A program made the position numbers and the translations under genes. Shown in pieces: positions 1-11,333 of a stretch of DNA of 64,000 nucleotides. Within the stretch, counting starts at the first letter, position 1, and each line of letters starts with the position of its first letter. This DNA is from Symsagittifera roscoffensis (Eukaryota > Xenacoelomorpha > Acoela > Convolutidae), in contig NC_087067.1 in assembly GCF_963678635.1 (NCBI RefSeq), positions 25,739,547-25,803,546 of the forward strand, in the 5' to 3' direction. A model generated the notes under the pieces. That model did no database searches and was not told the origin of the DNA. It worked only from the letters and a program-made list of their open reading frames with translations.

Positions 1-310
1 CTACATTTTCTTCTTACACTTTATAGAGCTGCTTTTTATCATTATCTCGCAGTGTTTCCGGAGCGAAGCTTTGCCTCTGCTAAATGAGGTTGTCTCGGAG
101 CCGCTTGCTATAGGAAGGCTTTAAATGGCGAGCGGGAAGGGGCAATCTCACCTTGAAAAAAACTCAACAGAAAACTTTTTGCGCGTTAAATGTGAGTTTT
201 TCAACCAAAAACTACTTGATGGACTGTAAAAGGCAGTCCAAAACAAGAGGCTTCACACTGATACCAGCAGTCTTGTTTCTGTTTTTATTTCCTCTGAATT
301 GTGGGTTTAG
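1..310 (+). repeat. Intron 5' of the first DMXL exon, filled with repeat ends
   Basis: The segment ends in a pyrimidine-rich tract and TTTAG at 306-310, the acceptor of the first coding exon. About 20-95 is a copy of the SINE-tail module (TAGAGCTGCTTTTT followed by GCGAAGCTTTGCCTCTG), found again near 9130, 15235 and 63930. About 210-285 matches the right end of repeat R2 (AAAGGCAGTC and GCAGTCTTGTT). The reading frame of the DMXL exon stays open back to about 153, but the sequence there is repeat rather than protein-like. Confidence 0.6.
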
Positions 311-3300
311 ATCAAACAGCCTTTCCGTACAACCAGTGAAGAGACTTTGGTGCTATCTTGTGCGACAAAAAAGGCTGGAAAACCTATTTTTCCATTACTG
401 TTTTGCGAAAAGCGGAGAACAGTTGCACGGCAATCAACTTACGATTCCCTCTCGAAATCTTACAAAGGGTTTCGACTCCCCAAACACTCGCACGTGGGAC
501 CAATTTGAAATACCAGTAAATCCAGTAGCCGTGGTTTACAGAGATGTTTCAAACGAGACAATCAGTGCACTGTGCTTCAATAACATTCCACTTACATTAT
601 CTCATTCTATACATTGTCTTGTAGTCGCCACTCAAAAAGATATCACCGAAAATGACATCACGAATATCGTATGTCCACCGGCGCCCTCAAGTGGCAGCAC
701 GTTGGCGATGTTGGGTAAAACTAAAGGCAGCCAGCAGAACTACAACAGAGGCTCATCAGACCTTTCCGATCAGTCTTCTATGGCCGGTGGTTATTCCAAT
801 AGCATCGGACTATTCTCGCATCGGAAGGGAAACTCTTTGAAACGAAGCTATGCAACCAATGTGCGCAAATTGTGTTGTCACCCCTATCTGCCGTTCTATT
901 TGAGTGGCTGCTCTTATGGTAAGCTGAATTTGTGGGAGTGGGGCCATGAAGAGGTAGTGGCCATGTTCAAGACATCCAACAGCAAAATAACTGGACTAAA
1001 CTTCAATGCAGATGGACGGAAGGTTAGTTGCATCAAATTGTCGAAAAACATTTTTATTGTTTGCTCGAGTATCATATTTTTTGAATAACCCAAAACAATC
1101 AATCTCTAAGTCAAATACTGGAAGACTATTCGGGGACGCCTGAAGGCATCTAAGTCCACCACTCACCGTTCTCTCAAGAGTTAATACCTTTCATTGCCGA
1201 TTTATTTAATGTGTGAAAAACGCCAACCAGGTCACTATACGTTGAATTCAATTTCATAACAATTATAAATATTGACTTTCCCTCATTTCAGCTGGGGGTG
1301 TGCGATGAATCTGGGAACCTGCATTTGTATCACACGTCCTACGGAGGCCTACAGCAGTCCTTCCAGAGACCGTTTTTGGTAAGTAAAGAAGAGAACTATT
1401 GGGTCCGTTTCAATCATCCCCCCGTCACAGTGAAAACAAAAGGTTTTTTTTATATCGTTCGACTTTAATGGTGTTTGGCATGTGCATTACTTAAAATCTC
1501 AAGTATTTTTGATCAAGATTTTCAGAAGCAAATGATTATCTATAACGTTCAAGTTGATGTAATAAGAGTGGGACGTTGGAAAGGTAGTTGTCTGCTGAAA
1601 CTTCAAAGTAATGGGTTAGATTGATTACGCAAGCAATGCTTGTGCTAAATAGGAGTAAAATAATCGACGAAAGTCAAAAGTTCTGTGCTAATTTTTTGTG
1701 TCAAGTTTTTGTGTTCAGTTTGCGTTTATAACTTGCGTATACAATTTTCTTTGAATTTCTAGGCCGACCAACCCTAAAATTTTTTCTATGGGAGTCAATA
1801 TATACTACTTTTGAAGTAATGGCCCTCAGAAAAGTCAATATTTTGATTTCTTGTCCGTTTTTTGAAACGTTCTCTGACTTTTCTCGAAAAAAAAATGGCG
1901 AATCTGATATCAAGGGTTTTATCTTAGTTTCTCGGGCAAACTTAATGTTTTGAGCACGTTTCGGGAGGGATGGATCGTAAAGTCTTTGATTTAAAATACT
2001 TTGAAGCTTGAATTTTTTTGACTACATATTCGTTTTCGGCTTAAAGAGTGTTGACCCAAGTTTTTTCGCCTTAATTTTTCAAATATTTCTTTTCCAATCA
2101 ACATCTCTTAATACAATGCTTTATTTTATTAAAGTATTGTATTAAAGCTCCGCTTCGCCTCTGTGTTGAACCTTGAGTCCTAATTTCCTAATTTTTTTGT
2201 TCGTGATTTTTGTTTAAGAGTAATGAACGTAGTGAAGACTCTTATATGTCTTGCTGATTTTTTTTATTTTTGTTTCAGGAAAAGTCTTAGAAGTCTTTAA
2301 TAACTACAGATGTGCATTCATACATATTGATGCATTTATGAATGCAGTTAGGTATATATGCACTTTTTAATTGACGTAAATAGCACTCTCCAAATACGAA
2401 CGTGGAAATTGCGCGAAAAAACGTGAACGATTTCTAGTTCCGAAAGTGGAATATAATTTTTAGATTTCCAGCGGAATAAAAACTTCGCCTCTTGATCCAG
2501 TTTTCTGTAGTTGGATAATTTTGGGACAATTATGTATGGGAACCAAATGTATTGGATTTTTTTTCGGTCAGTTTTGGTCAGTTTGAATTTCGGTCAGTTT
2601 TGTCCGGGACATAAATGTCTTGGACACAATTGTCCAGAAACGAGATTCAAGATATATTGTTTTGTTTCAGTCGCTGGAGTGCCACACTAAACAATGTGCT
2701 GGCTTCTCTTTTATCGGATGTTCCAGTCTGGTAGCCACAGTAGGAACCGGACTGGGAGCCTACAACCCATCAAGCAGTACAAGTGGAGGGCCAAGTGGGT
2801 TCTCTTTCGGCGGATCAGGAGCGAGTAGTGCGGCCATGTCGTCAATATGCATGTGGGACTGTCTAATGCCTACTCATAGGAACAGCAACCTCATCTCAGG
2901 TAATTGTGGTCTCCGTTTGTTTTAAGTTTGCAATCGTAAAATTATCCCTAATTTATTTACCGTTAGAATGCGCTTTGGCTTACTTTGCAACCGATGTTGG
3001 CCTATGTTTGATTTTTTTTATGATTGAACAAATTACGGTCAATCTACCTATCTTATTTATCTATCTATCTATTTTACTAATTAATTAATGAACTCACTAA
3101 CTAATTAACTAACTAACTTACTAACTAATTAACTAACTTACGAACGGACGAATTTTATGATGTTGCAATAAGATTTGTCGTGCAATTCTTAGTCACACGA
3201 AAGAAATCACTGAAGCCTTAGGCCTTAAACCATCATTTTTTCTCAGAAAGTCAGATTTCCCTCCTTTACGCATTTGCTTGTGTAATGAGCTAAGTTTTAC

Positions 3301-6300
3301 TTCGATGCAACTTTTTTGAATCCAAGTCGCTATTAAAAGTGCTACTTTCGGTGGCACTTCTGAAAGGCATAATACGATGAGAGGCTGGCTGCATTAGCAT
3401 AATAATATCATTTACATTGACATTTGATTTGTTATGAAGTATCACAGTTGATGCTTTTTAATTCATCATTTGAAGCGAAAAAACCTTTTTGATACGTAAA
3501 ACAGTACAATTAGTACGCTTGCGGTTAACAAGCGTTATCAAACCGGTATGTAGACTTTTTTCGGGTTACCAACTATTTTAACAGAATCATTTGTATCATT
3601 TTACTTTTGGTCCATATGAAATTAATAAACAGAAGTTAATTCGCCCATGTGGCGAAGAGCGAATGCACTTGCTTATAAGGACGAAGATCATTGATTCAAA
3701 TCCGGCCAGAACCTGTCTAAGCGAAAAATTGTCCGCGCGTCTAAAAATCTTTTTCGGGCCTCTTTTGTCATCTTTTTTGTCGGCTTAGTTCCCGCAGCAC
3801 CAAATTTGCCAACATTTTAAATATTTTTTGTCAAATTAAAAAGTATTTCAGCATGTTTTGTTTCTGGACAAATAATTGAGTTCCAAAAAGTTTTGCCTGT
3901 TTTTTGCCATTTTTTTCATGCTGTTCATTAAAAGTGTTTGGAAGTTGTTTTCTCTGTAAATTCAAGAAGCGTTCTGTTCATTTGGTGCAATGGTTATGCC
4001 CATACCTGAGATGGCAATTGCTAGATGTTCGATTCCAGTCGATACTTGTTTTTTGTGGAAACTGAAAATTTTCGAATATTTTAATCTTTCGTGTCTGTTA
4101 ATTGTTGTCGGCTTAGGTTCCGCAGAGAGGTTCGGTTCCTTTTTTAGCATTTTGAAAGCTCTTTGTAAAGTTTCCAGTTGTGCAGGTAATTTTATTACAG
4201 GAATTTTTGTCCTTTTTGCAATTTTTACTGCAAAAGTAAACAGAAGTTAATTCTTTTTTGACAAAAAAAAAACGATTTATTTGAAAGTTTTTTTTCTTCT
4301 ATTTTATTTCAAGTGATGCGAAGCTCCGCTTCGACTTAGTGTAAAAATATTCAGAAATTTTACAACTCAGTATATTTCGCGAAAAAATATATTTTATTGC
4401 ATGCGAAGTTGTGTGGTTGCCTTTAGATTATAACAGTCCAATTTATTAAATGTAAGTTTTGTGCTTTTAAAGCTCTATCCGAGTCTTAAGTCGCTTTCTC
4501 GCTTGTGTATAGGCAGCTGCAGTTTCACTTTTGTGCCAAATGACCCCATCGCCATGATTCCGTGTTTTTTTAAACCCTTGTGATAAGCAAGGGTATTGCA
4601 ATCGGGTACAATACTTTTTCCCGTAGATAAGTTTTATTCCTTTTCCCTGATAAATAAATTTGTTCCTATGTATGATTTTATTTTTAAGGCTGTTCTTTTT
4701 TCGGATAATTGGTCACTGTCTCAAAGTCTTTACCTCTGAGCTCAATCAGTTTTTTTTAATTAATTTAATTTCTATGAAATTTTAGATCTAGGCTTCCAAG
4801 CAGCGTATATATAACGATCAAATTTTGAAATCATTTTGTTTTGCATGACGATGGTTTTTCGGACTCGAGGTTTTGCGACTGAAGTTTTGTTGGCTTAGTT
4901 TTCGAATGGTAAATTTCATATATGTGAGTGCGTTCATACTTATTTAAATGAATGCAATGAGGTATATACAAACATAGAAAAGATGAAATCCCTTGCCTCA
5001 ATTCTATTTGAAAAGATTTATCCAGACGCTTACTTGTTTTATACGAACGCAATCTATCGCTCGTTAGTTATCCCAAATTGGCTAAATGAGCAATTATCAA
5101 ACCCCCCTTAGTTTAGTTTAAAAAATGATCACAGGTGAAATTTTTACATGAGGTCCAGGCAACAATATGTTCAAGATTATATTTAAAATTCCGTCAAAAA
5201 CGCGCAGTTTTAAAGTCGAGAATTGACTGATAAAAAGGCTACCCCAAGCATGAATAATCCGTCGCTATCTTCGCAAGTCGGAGCAATAAATTCGTATAAG
5301 AATCGAGCTCACTAATCCAACTTACATATTTAAAAAGAACATCTGTTTTGTAGTATACCAAGGAGGCTCCAGTTCCTCTGACAGTTTCTGCAGCGTGACC
5401 TACAGTGCCTCCACAAGGGCAATAATAGCGGGAACTGGGAAGGGCGAAGTGCTTCTGTATGACACCAGACAGCGCCGCATCCAGGCCTCTCTGCCTGCAT
5501 TCACTCATAGTCAATCCCAAGTCAAGTGTCTGGCTCTGGATCCTCTTGGAAATCTGCTGGCTGCCGGGTCCAGAGACGGAGACATTAAGGTATTTCCTAT
5601 TTATTAACTGCTGTCATTATTTTAACTTTGCACCAGTCAATTTTGTTTTAGAGCCAAGTCATTTTTTGCCAGAACAGGTCAAACATATCGTTTTAAAATT
5701 TTCAGAACATTATGTTAACTCCATGCTATTTCAATAATTTCATTTTCTGTTTTCATTAGACGACAGACTTGTCATCAGGGATGGAGCTAGATATCCATAA
5801 AGGGGTAGAAACAGATTTTTAAAAAACCCAATTGTAGTCGACCTTTATTGCTCAAGTCAATTAAATTGAACTTCCAACCGCTCTCAAAACATAAAGACGT
5901 TTATTTTTCTGACATTTTCTGAGCAATTGGTAAATTAAGAAAAATACTAGAAATAGCGTATTTTTGGAGCTGTCACTCAAAATTAGTGGGAAAAGTTAGT
6001 TGGAAAAAGGTCGGTCAACCAGAAATAGCTGACAATACCAAAGGAGAAGACTCTGGAAATATTTGGCAACCAGAATATGGCGCTATTGTGTCACACATAT
6101 TTTAGTTTGTTTGATCATTTTATTACGTTTGCTTATTGTATTATCCTAGTTGTACCAGTTACCTGCTCTGTTTTCGATTAATTTCCCTTTTTTTATCTAA
6201 AAATTTATTAGACTCAAAAGGTTTTGGCTGTTCTTATATCGGCTTAGTAGCCTCATGTTGTCTCATTTGTTAGTAGATTTTTCTCATCTTTTTTAAAATT

Positions 6301-6918
6301 TGACTGGCGGCTGATTTTTTGTTGGTTAAATGCAATGCTATGCTTGTGTTGTATCTTTTTGGTTTTCCCTGCCGAATGAAGAAAATTAAAACATTATTGA
6401 TTCTGTTTGGTATTGGTTTACTTTAGACTTACCTAAAAATTTAAATCATAAAAATTTTCAAATCAAAGCGCTTTCTGGTATACTTTTTAGTTACAGTCTG
6501 AAAACTTGAAAAAAAAAATAGGAAACAATATTCCTTTTTCCTGTTTCCTTGCATTGGTTCAAACTTTCTAACTGTCTGTTGGTTACTTATTGTTATGTTT
6601 TATTTTTTTTTGCAGTAATAACTGGTGGTAAGATTGTGTGCTGCTTGCAGAGCAACCAGCTATCATTGTTTTTTCTATATGTTATTCATCCGCCCTGTTC
6701 TGTTGCAGGTGTTCGACTTGAGTTCCTCGAATGTCGTGTTCCACAGTGAAGGTGAGCACAAGCGCAAAGACGGACTGTTCAAGACGGGACCGAGGGGAGT
6801 GCTCGATCTGCAGATTTTGTCAAGTGGAGACCACATGTTGTCCTGTGGGTCGGACGGAGCAGTCAAACTGCGCAAATTGACCAACTGTGCAACTCCCATC
6901 ACGCAATATCTGCTATGA
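311..6918 (+). CDS. DMXL2: DMXL / rabconnectin-3-alpha (DmX-like) protein, C-terminal five exons
   Basis: Exons 311-1022, 1292-1378, 2671-2899, 5354-5589 and 6709-6918 join in frame through GT-AG introns and give 490 C-terminal residues, ending in TGA. The 5' part of the gene lies left of the window. DMXL proteins are very large WD40 scaffolds that pair with WDR7 to regulate V-ATPase assembly and sit on endosomes and synaptic vesicles. The exons encode the conserved tail: LWCYLVRQ, then the final WD40 blades (HPYLPFYLSGCSYGKLNLWEWGH, partly quoted as FYLSG...LWEWGH; SLVATVGTG...ICMWD; IIAGTGKGEVLLYD; CLALDPLGNLLAAGSRDGDIK; HMLSCGSDGAVKLRKL). These align in order with my recollection of the vertebrate DMXL2 C-terminus, including the last blade just before the stop. 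Because it is an invertebrate gene, DMXL1 and DMXL2 cannot be told apart; the symbol marks the family. Introns run from 269 to 2,454 bases and hold repeats. Confidence 0.93.
2205..2640 (+). repeat. Dispersed repeat R1, DMXL intron copy
   Basis: One of at least nine copies of a family of about 430 bp. Shared landmarks in order: AATGAACGTAGTGAAGACTC, a T-rich tract ending TTTCAGGAAAAGTCTTA, GCATTCATACATATTGATGC, GTTCCGAAAGTGGAATATAA, CCAGCGGAATAAA, and a TTGATCCAGTTTTCT block. Other copies are near 8555, 13490, 14505, 15700 and 53640 (+) and near 37300, 38995 and 40365 (-). I see no coding capacity, terminal inverted repeats or target duplication. The copies differ by many substitutions, so the family looks old. 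Confidence 0.8.
3050..3150 (+). repeat. Tetranucleotide microsatellite (CTAT / TAAC-type)
   Basis: A run of CTAT units passes into an irregular run of TAAC/TAAT units within the DMXL intron 2900-5353. It is simple sequence with no coding potential. Confidence 0.85.
3640..3800 (+). mobile_element. tRNA-derived SINE-like copy
   Basis: GTGGCGAAGAGCG resembles a tRNA A box, and about 45 bases on TTGATTCAAATCC resembles a B box. The tail AACCTGTCTAAGCGAAAAATT matches the tail of the copy at 13375-13480 (GACCTGTTTTTT, then GACGAAAAGTTTTCCGCG). The spacing and decayed stems suggest a SINE head rather than a working tRNA. Confidence 0.5.
3975..4065 (+). mobile_element. tRNA-derived SINE-like head
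   Basis: TTGGTGCAATGGTTATG at about 3980 resembles an A box and GTTCGATTCCAGTC at about 4027 is a near-canonical B box, with pol III-like spacing. The pieces do not fold into a full tRNA cloverleaf by eye, so I call a SINE head. It lies in the DMXL intron 2900-5353; no target duplication was found. Confidence 0.5.
4570..4640 (+). repeat. Dispersed repeat R4 (AAGGGTATTGCAATCGGGTA core)
   Basis: The core GATAAGCAAGGGTATTGCAA, followed by CGGGTACAATACTTTTTCCC, recurs at 7660-7745, on the minus strand at 41590-41670, and in decayed form at 34085-34135 (-) and 54985-55060 (+). It is intronic here, with no coding potential. Confidence 0.7.
5085..5230 (-). repeat. Fragment of repeat R2, inverted, in DMXL intron
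   Basis: Read on the minus strand it contains the blocks TTGACGGAATTTT-like, CACCTGTGATCATTTTT and a CCAAATTGG-type block in the order seen in the full R2 copies at 9808-10380 and 54412-54949. It is internally degraded and lacks both ends. Confidence 0.55.
5780..6100 (+). repeat. Degraded interspersed repeat related to the one at 63385-63720
   Basis: Blocks near 6000-6095 (GGTCGGTCAACCAGAAA, ATACCAAAGG, ATTTGGCAACCAGAATATGG) reappear with changes near 63590-63715. The same GGTC-GCCA-ACCAAAGGGG series occurs in the hAT-type MITE at 50992-51422, so it is probably an old member or relative of that family. It lies in the last DMXL intron. Confidence 0.45.
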
Positions 6919-9807
6919 GTCATGTGACCATTACATTTCATCACCTTACATCTGATGATTACGTAATATATGATGAAAGCCCGAATCGTTTGCCTAAAAA
7001 TCAATACCATGAGAGGCCCAGTGAATGAAGCGAGGACACAAAAATAGCAACGAAAATCGAGAAGTTTTTCCTTTAATCGAAAATTCTTTGAAGATTATAT
7101 TTGATTTTTTTTGTTTGGAATCTTTGTGCAGTGCTCTATAAGCATAGTTCATGCAATTCAGTTGGCCGCGTATGTTGTATATCGAGTTTAATAGTTAAAG
7201 TATTTTTTGAACCAGTAGTAAAATATCGTTGTAGTGAATTGTATTCAAAGAATCTGCAATATTACAAATGTTGTATTTTTTTGAACTGAAGCCGCTTCAT
7301 TTCGCAGATTTGTCCTTTCTTATGAACTGTTTTGGTTGAATATTAGAATTATATGTGTAAATTGCCATGCAAAACTTTTTTACTATACTTGGGTTAAGTT
7401 ACAGTCCGTTTTGCCTGCCTGTGGAAGAGCATGATTTTTCTGTCCTGAAGGAAGCAAATTTATTTATTCTTTGATCACCTCAAGTAATTAGCATAGCTAC
7501 AGACTATATTGCAATTGTAATTAGTTAATCACAAAAATTCAATATTCATACTTAATACTTGTTTCTTTTTAAGCTCCTCAGCTGAATAGATGTTTGTTGG
7601 TATCACGAGTCTCATCGCAAAGGCCTGTCTGCCGAATAGAGAGGTGACATTTTTAGAGCTTATAACCCATGCGATAAACAAGGGTATTGCAATCGGGTAC
7701 TAGACTTTTTTCCCCCGTAAACAACTTTGTCCACAAGATCTTCACTTCTAAAGGATCTTTCATCTGACATGCTCAATCTCTTGAAAATTCAAATAAAAGT
7801 ACTATCACTTAGGTAGTAATTTGTTCAAGCCCGTTTCAGGTTGTATTTATCTTTTTTTTTTTTAAATCTTTTTTTGGTTCCTGGTTTTCGTCCTAGTTTC
7901 TGTCGGTTCATTTTCCGTTTTTTTCTAACTCCATTTTTTTATCTAGTAGGGTTTTGATTCGTTTTTTAAAACATGGGTTTTTTTTCGAGTTTAAACAGTC
8001 TTAACTATTACTGAAACTTCGCAAGTTAGTTAATTTACCATGTCTGATTTTGAGTTTTTTGTCTTCATTATTTTCGTTTTTTTTTATTATTCAACTAGTT
8101 TCATTCATTTTATATTATATAGAACCAGTCAATTTATTTTGCGTAAATTTGAGGGAAGAGTAAATTCGTTTGAGATTATGTGTTTCAGTTTGGATAGGCT
8201 GTAAAAACTTTGAAATTTTTGAAATATTTATGACAACAGTTTTGCTTTCGGCTTAACAGGTTTCGATCCAAAGTTTGTTGCCGCTCTTTAAATGATTTCA
8301 ATTTTCAATGGCTGTTTATGATTTTCATCTGATGCAAATATGAACTTTTTGTTGTTGTAATTTTCCAACTTTTCTAATATTTTGTCAAGTAATCTTTTCC
8401 AACATAATTTTTCAGAACTTTTTGACTTCTTTTTTTTTCATTCACTATTTTGTAGCGCTATGTGTTTTTGCATCGCATGTGTTGCGAAGCTCCGCTTTGC
8501 CTCTGTGTGTCCATATTTTTGACATTTGAAATGTCAATCACATCAATTTTAAGATTCAATGAACATAGCTAGTGAAGACTCTTATGTAGATCAAATTACC
8601 TTTTCGTGGTTTGACCTTTGGATTTCTTTTTAAGTTCAGCTTATTTCCTTTTAACGTAAGTTAAACTCCATTATCGAACATAATAAGTGTAATGGGTCTC
8701 GAAGAACGTGCTCGGCTTCCAATTCCGAAAGTGGAGTCATATTTTTTCAAATTTACCAGTGGAATGAAGTTTTATCTGTTGGTCGAGTTTTCACCAATGT
8801 GGATTATTTTTATAAGAACAGTGCCAATGATATATAACGAATTGCGATAATTACACTAGCTATCAGCGTAGTGCATCAGTACGAACCTTCTTTTTTCTAA
8901 CCTAACTCACTTATTTGGTGGCTTTTTTGCTTTAGTTACGATCTGTAGTAGTGGCAATTTTATAGCTTCTATTATCTGCTTTATTTTTGGCTGGTGTTTG
9001 TGGTTTATTAAGCGTCCGTGGCTGAGTGGTTAATGCGTGAGTTTCATTATCTCTAGGTAGCACATCGATTCCGACACCTAGCCGAATTTTTCTAATTCGA
9101 GGTTGATTTCTAATTTTTCTTATTGCTTTTTATAGAGCTGCTTTTTGTCGTGTTTTCGCTAGTGTTTAAGAAGCGAAGCTTAGCCTCTGTGTCTTGAAGC
9201 ATCTGCGCTGTCAAAACAATTTAAGAGTGCGTGCAGTCCTGATTCAATTGTATTTTAAAAATCAACTACTCATTTTAACTTCCCACTAGAAAAGATGATT
9301 TGGAAATTATTGAGGATAAGACAGCTATGAATTGCAAGTTGGGATTGCATTATATTCATCTTTGCGTACTCAAGTTTGAGATAAATAGTTCAGAAAACAC
9401 CTCTTCAAATGGACTGAAAAGACTATGATTGTCTTAGTTATCGAAACTGTTGAAATTTCGGATTAACAACATGCTTAATGAAATGAAATCAGTTTTTGTT
9501 GCAACTGCAACTTGTCATTTTTAAAATTTCTTTTTTCGTTATTTTGGCATAGCAAGTGTTGCTTAAAATCTCCCCTGCTCATCGTCGTATGATTTGCTCG
9601 GTAAGTTTGCTTACTGAATATACAGAGCAGTCTCAACTGTACTGCGATAATTCGCAGCAAAACCAACTCGCAAAAAGACCGCTTCCAAAAAAGCGACAAC
9701 TCGCAAAGTTTGGAATTTAATCACATGCCGCCTTAGTAAGTAGCGACTGCTTGCACTTACTTTAGGGACGAGCGGTATAATGCACCTGAATCAGTACTTG
9801 TTGCTTG
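6919..9807. other. Intergenic spacer after DMXL
   Basis: No gene is visible. It holds an R4 copy at about 7660-7745, an R1 copy at about 8555-8830, SINE-tail pieces near 8440-8510 and the SINE at 9008-9195. No AATAAA lies in the first 300 bases after the DMXL stop, so the poly(A) site is not assigned. The rest is T-rich sequence without recognisable structure. Confidence 0.6.
9008..9195 (+). mobile_element. tRNA-derived SINE with tail module
   Basis: GTCCGTGGCTGAGTGGTTAA at about 9013 is a near-perfect A box region like that of tRNA-Ser/Leu, and CATCGATTCCGACACC at about 9063 is a weakened B box. The body continues into TTTTTATAGAGCTGCTTTTT and GAAGCGAAGCTTAGCCTCTG, the tail module shared with copies at 20-95, 15235-15300, 48290-48340 and 63925-63995. 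Head plus shared tail is the usual SINE plan. No clear target duplication is visible. Confidence 0.65.
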
Positions 9808-10380
9808 TTTATTGTTCCGACTTTCGATACGAAAGTAACGGAATATTTGTGCTCGGGGTGGGTTTTTTTTCTTCAGACAAATTTCGACTTTTTAACTAGC
9901 CATTTTTGACGGAATTTTTTTTATATCATTCAAAAGGTATTGCTGTCTTGTATTTTAAAGAACAGTGCCTGAACACTTAAATTTGAAAAGATATTTCACC
10001 TGTGATCATTTTTCACCTGTAAAGTTATGGGGGTTTGAAGATTGCCATTTTGGCCAATTTGGGACAATCAACGCGAGATATATTTCGCGCTATTAACGCG
10101 TAAGCGGAGATTTAATCCGTCCTAGAAATTGTTCCAAATTGGTTGAAAGAAGCTTATTTGCCATAATTTATTTGTTACAAGGAGCAAAATCTAATCTTTT
10201 GTAGTTTATATGGCGTGTGGGGGGATGATTTTCGTGGAAAAAATTTCAAATTTTAGAAAAAAAAAATTTTCATTTTTTTTATATTTAGTTTGTTAATGAT
10301 ATTTATGTTATTACTACTCCATAAACCTTAAAAGGCAGTCGGAACATCAGGGCTTCGCCCTGGTACGAGCAGTCTTGTTT
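9808..10380 (+). mobile_element. Repeat R2, full-length copy A
   Basis: An element of about 570 bp, nearly identical over most of its length to 54412-54949. The left end holds an inverted repeat, TTCCGACTTTCG-ATA-CGAAAGTAACGGAA. The right end holds AAAGGCAGTCGGAACA, then the hairpin CAGGGC-TTC-GCCCTG, then GTACGAGCAGTCTTGTT. The subterminal AGTCGGAACA is the exact complement of the left-end TGTTCCGACT. There is no long open frame. Likely a non-autonomous mobile element; the class is unknown because neither hAT- nor Helitron-type ends are convincing. Confidence 0.6.
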
Positions 10381-11333
10381 TGTTATATTTGAAGATGAAA
10401 AAATAAGAGAGAGTTGTATTTTGTTGCGAGTCGTCTTTCTTTCCAAATTGTCGGTATTATGAGTCTCAATATTGAAAACAGTGCGAGACAAGTCATTTCG
10501 GAATATCCACAAGTGTCTCAAAAAATTTCCAATACAAAAGTGGATAATAGCCGAAATTTCAACACGTTAAAATGATCTCGATAATGGTATGTCTATTTGT
10601 CAAGTCGAAATTTCGAAAAGCCCAATCTCAAAAACCGAAGAAATGCGTGCTTGGCTGATATTTTCCGCGAGCCTTATGATGCACGTGAATCTGTGGTAAG
10701 CTAATCTACCTTTCTATAAATACAAAAAAAGTAATGTCACGTCTTACATCCGGGACGGCAGTGATGTTATATCAAAGTTTTGATTGCTCTTCTTTATTGC
10801 ATTGCTGGAGTATCTGTCAATCAACTCCTCGAAATTTGTAGAAAAAACTTTCGAAAGCGTCATGTCATAATTTTCCATGCCGTTTCAAAATTTTTGTAAT
10901 AATTAATCCTCATCCTTTTGAAAAATAGTTCTTAAAGTGCAAATCAGATTAAGAAACATCAATTGAACGAAGTGACAGCTGGTTTAAGAAGTCGATGAAA
11001 CAATTTAGGGCTAAAGAGCAATGTACCGTAGTCTGCAACACAGACTAGCCGACAATTTTTCTGTATTTTTTCCTTATCTGATGCTTGTACTCTTTTTTTT
11101 AGGTTAGCAATGCCTAAAACATGATTGAAGATGTTATCATCATTGATCAGAAATTGTTATAAACAGCGTGAGTATCCAGTAGTGTAATTTGATCGAAAGC
11201 GTAAGGGTCCAGTTGCTTTAATCTCAGATGATGAAATATTTAAAAACGAATCAAAAATCTCATCGTTCGAAACCAAAAACATTCCATTCAATTTGCTGTT
11301 TGTATGAAAAAAGTGGCCGAATTGTAGTTGTAA
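10381..11333. other. Spacer upstream of MRPS12
   Basis: No repeat family or gene could be recognised. Any MRPS12 promoter, 5' UTR or upstream non-coding exon should lie here; I see no TATA box in a convincing position. Confidence 0.4.

Noticed and set aside
153-310. In-frame N-terminal extension of the first DMXL exon starting at an ATG-like codon
   Set aside because: The stretch is repeat-derived and not DMXL-like, and a pyrimidine tract with TTTAG at 310 is a good acceptor; protein similarity starts right after it.
9008-9085. Functional tRNA gene
   Set aside because: The A box is good, but the B box is degenerate, no proper anticodon or acceptor stem is seen, and a SINE tail follows.
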